Source: Setophaga petechia
Taxonomy: Eukaryota; Chordata; Aves; Passeriformes; Parulidae
Length of the DNA: 64,000 bases
Direction: 5' to 3'
NCBI GenBank assembly: GCA_024362935.1
Contig: JANCRA010000030.1
Span: 8,786,096 to 8,850,095 of the forward strand
Part shown: one piece after another, positions 60,047-64,000 of the stretch
How the letters are laid out: the number at the start of each line of letters is the position of its first letter
Position numbering within the stretch: the stretch's first letter is position 1
Made by a program: the position numbers and the translations under genes
The notes under the pieces: model-generated
The model's database searches: none
What the model saw: only the letters and a program-made list of their open reading frames with translations
Told to the model about the DNA's origin: nothing

Positions 60047-63000
60047 CTAATTTGTCTCAATGATGCACTTGAGGAACAGCGTGTCCTCCCTGACGTAGGC
60101 GTGCTTGGGGGACTGCAGCTTGGCCAGGGGCAGGAACAGGGGGCAGCCACTGGCCACGTTCATCTCGTTCACCGGCCTCTGGAAGGAGGCAGAAGTCAGG
60201 TCTGGGCGAAAAGCATCGATGATGTGCTCCCTGTTGTTTTGGTCAAGCAACATAAACGTCACCTGGAAAACAGAATGTGGCACTGAGGAGTTACTGGGGT
60301 GGAAAACAAACCAGGGACAGAAGTGCTGCAAAAGCAGCTGGTGCTGCATTGATAATTAAATACAAACTGTAACAAAGGTTTTCAACCTGCAAGGTTGGTT
60401 CATGTGAACTCCCAGATGAGGTTTTTAAAACTTTGCTACCCATAAAATAAAATGAAATTAAATTAATCAAGTAAGGAATTATTCCTTGGTAGAAAACTGC
60501 ACAGTCCAAAGTCTCACTCTCCTGACAACTTGAACAGCCCCTGGGTTTGGTTACAGTCATTGCATTTATTCTGGTTTTGTGCTTTGGAATCAGAAGAAAC
60601 AGCTCAGCTGCCCATGCACAAATATGTAAAGGATACAACCTAAATATCCCCACCTCATCACCCCTTTTACTTACTCACTGTTCTATAGCTTGAAATATCT
60701 GCAGCAATCTATTAATACAGTGAGGATTGGAAACATTGATTTCTATTTTTTTGGCTGTTAGCTGGCAGTAAAACTATTTATATGAAAGGTTTACAGCATT
60801 ATTACCCCACAAAGGCAAGTGCCAGAGCACAGGTCAGGCTCTGCCATGGTTTCACTGCTTTCCTAACCATTGTTGCCATTATCAGATCACACTTAGGGGA
60901 AAAATCAGCCCAGGATCACCTCAGACATCCGTGGCACCTCTGTCAGTGGAACTGTCACCTCACCCTTGTGCTGCCTTCAGGCAACAAATCATAATTCCCT
61001 CTAAACTGATATTAGCAAGGGATGTGTCTGGCTTTAGCCCAGGTGGACACAGGTTGGAATATTCCAAACACCACGTTCTGGTGGTGAAAACCCAGCCTGG
61101 CAAAGTCTGGAATATCAGCAGGAGCAGCTTTCCCTGCAAGGGACTCCAGTCAGAGACAAATCACTACCCAGGACTGCAGGGCAGCTCCTCACCTTTGGAA
61201 AGGGATGTGGAAAAGCACTCAACTCCCACAAAAACTCCAGGGAAAGGGTCACCTCGTGCTGGCTTTTGGCTGGGATCAGATGTGGGAAGGTTTCCCTCCT
61301 TACCTTGTGCCTGAAGGGCCACGGGAGCAAAGCGTCGTAATCTCCTTTCATGACAACGAAGAACAGGGACATGTGGGTTCCCTTCCCTGTCCCATCCCCG
61401 TTCAGGTACACCCTCAGACACACCTTGTAGCCATACTTTGCAGTGTAGAAAGCTGAAAATCAGAAGTCTTCATTAGTAAAGCTGTTTTGGGGGAGGAAAT
61501 GAGGCATAATGTGTGTTCTGGCATATGGGAAAAGGCAATGTGTGACGTGGTTTGCTCTCACAGAAAGGAGAACAGACAAATCAGCACCCCCTGGGGATTG
61601 TAAGTAATGAAAACCCAGTTGCTGGAATCCTTTTAGTGCCTCAAACCTTGGTGAAAATGCCCTGTGATTAGCCACACAGGTGTAATTTACCTAATCCAGT
61701 TACTTCCCACATGGGAAGGAGCTGCAGCCACGTGGTGCCAGCAGGGACAGCTGAGGGCTGGGAGGGATGGAGCCACTGCAGGAGCTGGGCTGGGGACCAA
61801 GGGCAGGATGAGAGCCCAAACCAGAGCACAGCCCTCTGGAAAAGCACATCCCATGCCCTGGATCACAGATCTCTGCACAAACAGCAGCTTGGCTTAAGGA
61901 GCTGCTCAAAGATGCTCCTGCTGGCACAAGCAGAGTTCTGGAGAAATGGGGGGATTCTGAAGGGTTGGGGTTTGTGAACACTCATCTCCATCCTATGCTT
62001 TACCTGGGGAGTACAAACTGACAGTCCTGCCAGTCACAGAGTCCTGGAGCTTCCTGCCCACCTCAGTGATTTTCCAGAGGAAGATGCCATCATAGGAGGC
62101 TTGCTCAGAGAACAGCAGGCTCTTGTGCAGGCTGCTCAGCCCTGCATCCTTCTGCATCAGGCACTGGTGCAGCTCTGCAATCTGGGAGAAAAAACCAATC
62201 CTCAGCCTGCCCCTGCTGCAGGCTGTGCTGCAGGGGTGGCTGCATCCTTCTGGAGTCCTCATGTTCTGGGAGCTCTGCTTTGATTCCTTTCTAAGTGACA
62301 GCAATATGTCAAAACATACCCAGAGATGTTGTTTGGGCCTCCAGGCAAAATGTTGCTGTGAGAGGATCAGGCAATTAAACAGCTCTGCTGCCTGCTCACA
62401 GTCTGATCATGGCAAACTAACACTCCACACTCTCAGGAGTATCTCACTACCTAAACGTGGATTTAGAGAACAAATATTAGAGATCCATGTTTGAAAATAC
62501 ATCAAACAACAAAAGGATCCTGAATATGTGTCCAGAACTGAGCCCTCCACAGCCCAGACTCCTGTTCTGGTCCCTAGCCCAGCTCCCCTGATGTGTGTCA
62601 GCATTTGCTGTGTACAGAACAAGCACCCAGACAATCCCTGCTGTCATTTTTACCTTCAGCTCAAGGGCCCGTATAATGTTCTGATCCAGTTCACTCTGTC
62701 TCCTAAAGGCCAGGATTTCCAAATTAGAGCTCTCCACCTCCTTATTGAGCACTGCCACAATGTTCTCAAACACGTGCAGCTTATTTTCCAGCTCAGAAAT
62801 CACCTTCTCCCTCACGAGCTGCTGCAGGACAGGCTGATCCTCAGGGACAGAAGACGCAGGGAAACAGTCCAGCTCTGGCTGTGCTGGCATCTGCAGCTCA
62901 CAGATGCTTTTCCCTGCACTTTTCAAGCTCAGCTGTGGCCGTGGGGAGAAGCCCTTGGGGCACAGGGATCCCTGCAGGTGCCTCATGTGCTGCAGCAGGA

Positions 63001-63963
63001 GCAGCATGTGAGCTCCCACCGCGGACTTTTCGTGCTCCTGGATTTTCTCTTTGGTCCCCTGGAAGAGACAAAGCTGTCACTGCCCCCTCCATGGCCACCC
63101 CCTGGGAGATGGAAAGCTGCAGGGTGCAGCTGCAGCTCCATCACCTGGCAGCAGAAGGGCTGGTTCTGTTTTGGGAGACACCTCCCTGAAGGGAATGTCC
63201 AAACCAGGGTTTGGAGCATCCTGAAGGGACCTGTTCCACTCACCCTGAATGCACAGCCAACTTCAGAAAAACAACAGCCATCCTGGCTGGCTGGGCATGT
63301 AGAGTGGCTCTGTTGGGAAAAAAAAGCAGAGGAAATAATCAAAACCAATTGAAGGGAATTATTTCATTTCCCTACAAACACCTAAGCCACAAACCCAGCA
63401 GCTATAAACCAGATTAATTCAAATCAAGGTAATTCCACAGCTTCCAGTGCCCAACCTGCTCTGGAAATGGATGGTAAATCAATTTAGAGTGTGGTGAGAG
63501 CAAGTGTCCTGCACACAGCCTGGCAGTGAGGTGCCCATCTCCCAACTCCATCATGACACAACAATTTAATGGGCACAGGGATCACCCAATTCCTCACAGA
63601 GATGCTGGAAATGCTGTACAGCACCTCCTGGTCAGGTGGCTCTCACTCAAGCTATGAGAGGAAACAAATATTTGCCCATTTTACAAGGTTAATTGAGAGG
63701 ATAATTATTGAAGGTAATTGTGGGAGCAGGGGAGGGAGGCAGTGAGCAAGGTTTGCTGGGATGTAAAGAGACAGCCAGAAACAACTGCTGGATCTGAAGA
63801 TGCTCTCAGGTGTTTATTTAATCTAAATGAACAAGAGATAATTTTATTAATTGAAATAAAGCCACATTGCACTCCTTTATCTTTCACCCACCTTTTCCTT
63901 TGATGCTGTTTCTGTTTGCACAGGTTTTTGTTCTTTGCTTAAACTGCCTTCACATGAATGCTC
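60047..63963 (-). CDS. TRAF1: TRAF1: TNF receptor-associated factor 1 (3' part, six exons)
   Basis: TRAF1 is a cytoplasmic adaptor that joins TRAF2/cIAP complexes on TNF receptors and modulates NF-kB and JNK signalling; it lacks a RING. Exons seen are 63892-63963, 63244-63309, 62654-63058, 62004-62181, 61304-61452 and 60047-60262, all in phase. The first is poorly conserved ([15 protein letters not shown]). The second and third carry one TRAF-type zinc finger ([27 protein letters not shown]). The coiled coil follows ([20 protein letters not shown] to IIRALELK), then the TRAF-C/MATH domain ([73 protein letters not shown]), ending FLKCIIETN. The start codon and 5' exons lie beyond the right edge. 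The coding part seen is 361 residues plus stop. Confidence 0.95.
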
Positions 63964-64000
63964 CTGTCATTAAAACAAGGAAAAAAGTCAGTACCTTATT

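Overview
The window is vertebrate nuclear DNA, almost certainly from a bird. It has intron-rich genes with canonical GT-AG junctions, truncated CR1-type LINE 3' ends, a GC-rich gene-dense right half with CpG-island promoters, and very many minisatellites, as expected of an avian microchromosome. From gene content it corresponds to the part of the genome matching human 9q33-q34 (chicken chromosome 17, from memory). No bacterial or viral genes were seen. Every splice structure below was read by eye; coding phases add up across each gene.

Layout: (1) 1-19,361, minus strand: the 5' end of the sodium-activated potassium channel gene KCNT1. Only its first two coding exons are inside (19,240-19,361 and 6,404-6,583); the rest is intron full of minisatellites and old repeats, and the gene continues off the left edge. 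(2) 19.4-26.9 kb: KCNT1 CpG promoter, a 215-base pyrimidine tract, and an intergenic stretch with no recognisable gene. (3) 26,927-28,538, plus: B3GALT9 (B3GNT10), a two-exon Golgi glycosyltransferase-like gene. (4) 31,058-36,630, minus: PSMD5, a 26S proteasome base chaperone, complete in 10 coding exons. (5) 36.6-38.2 kb: divergent promoter region between PSMD5 and CUTAL, holding 21 tandem copies of a unit that contains a GC box. (6) 38,189-46,930, plus: an intact six-exon CutA-like gene (CUTAL; the human counterpart is a pseudogene). (7) 49,722-54,948, minus: PHF19, the Polycomb-like PRC2 accessory protein, complete in 14 coding exons with one or two noncoding first exons near 55.7-56.15 kb. 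(8) 60,047-63,963, minus: the 3' six coding exons of TRAF1; the 5' end lies beyond the right edge.

B3GALT9-PSMD5-CUTAL-PHF19-TRAF1 keeps the gene order and orientation known from human 9q33.2. KCNT1 lies in 9q34.3 in human, and FBXW2, which I recall beside B3GALT9 in human, is not seen, so an evolutionary breakpoint probably lies at 19.4-26.9 kb. The genes do not form one pathway.

The most unusual material is not a new gene family but tandem repeats placed at regulatory points. These are the GC-box array between PSMD5 and CUTAL, a 41-base array in PHF19 whose every unit repeats the neighbouring 5' splice site, and introns of PHF19 and CUTAL built almost wholly from short units. Many long open frames here are by-products of such repeats and are not listed as genes.
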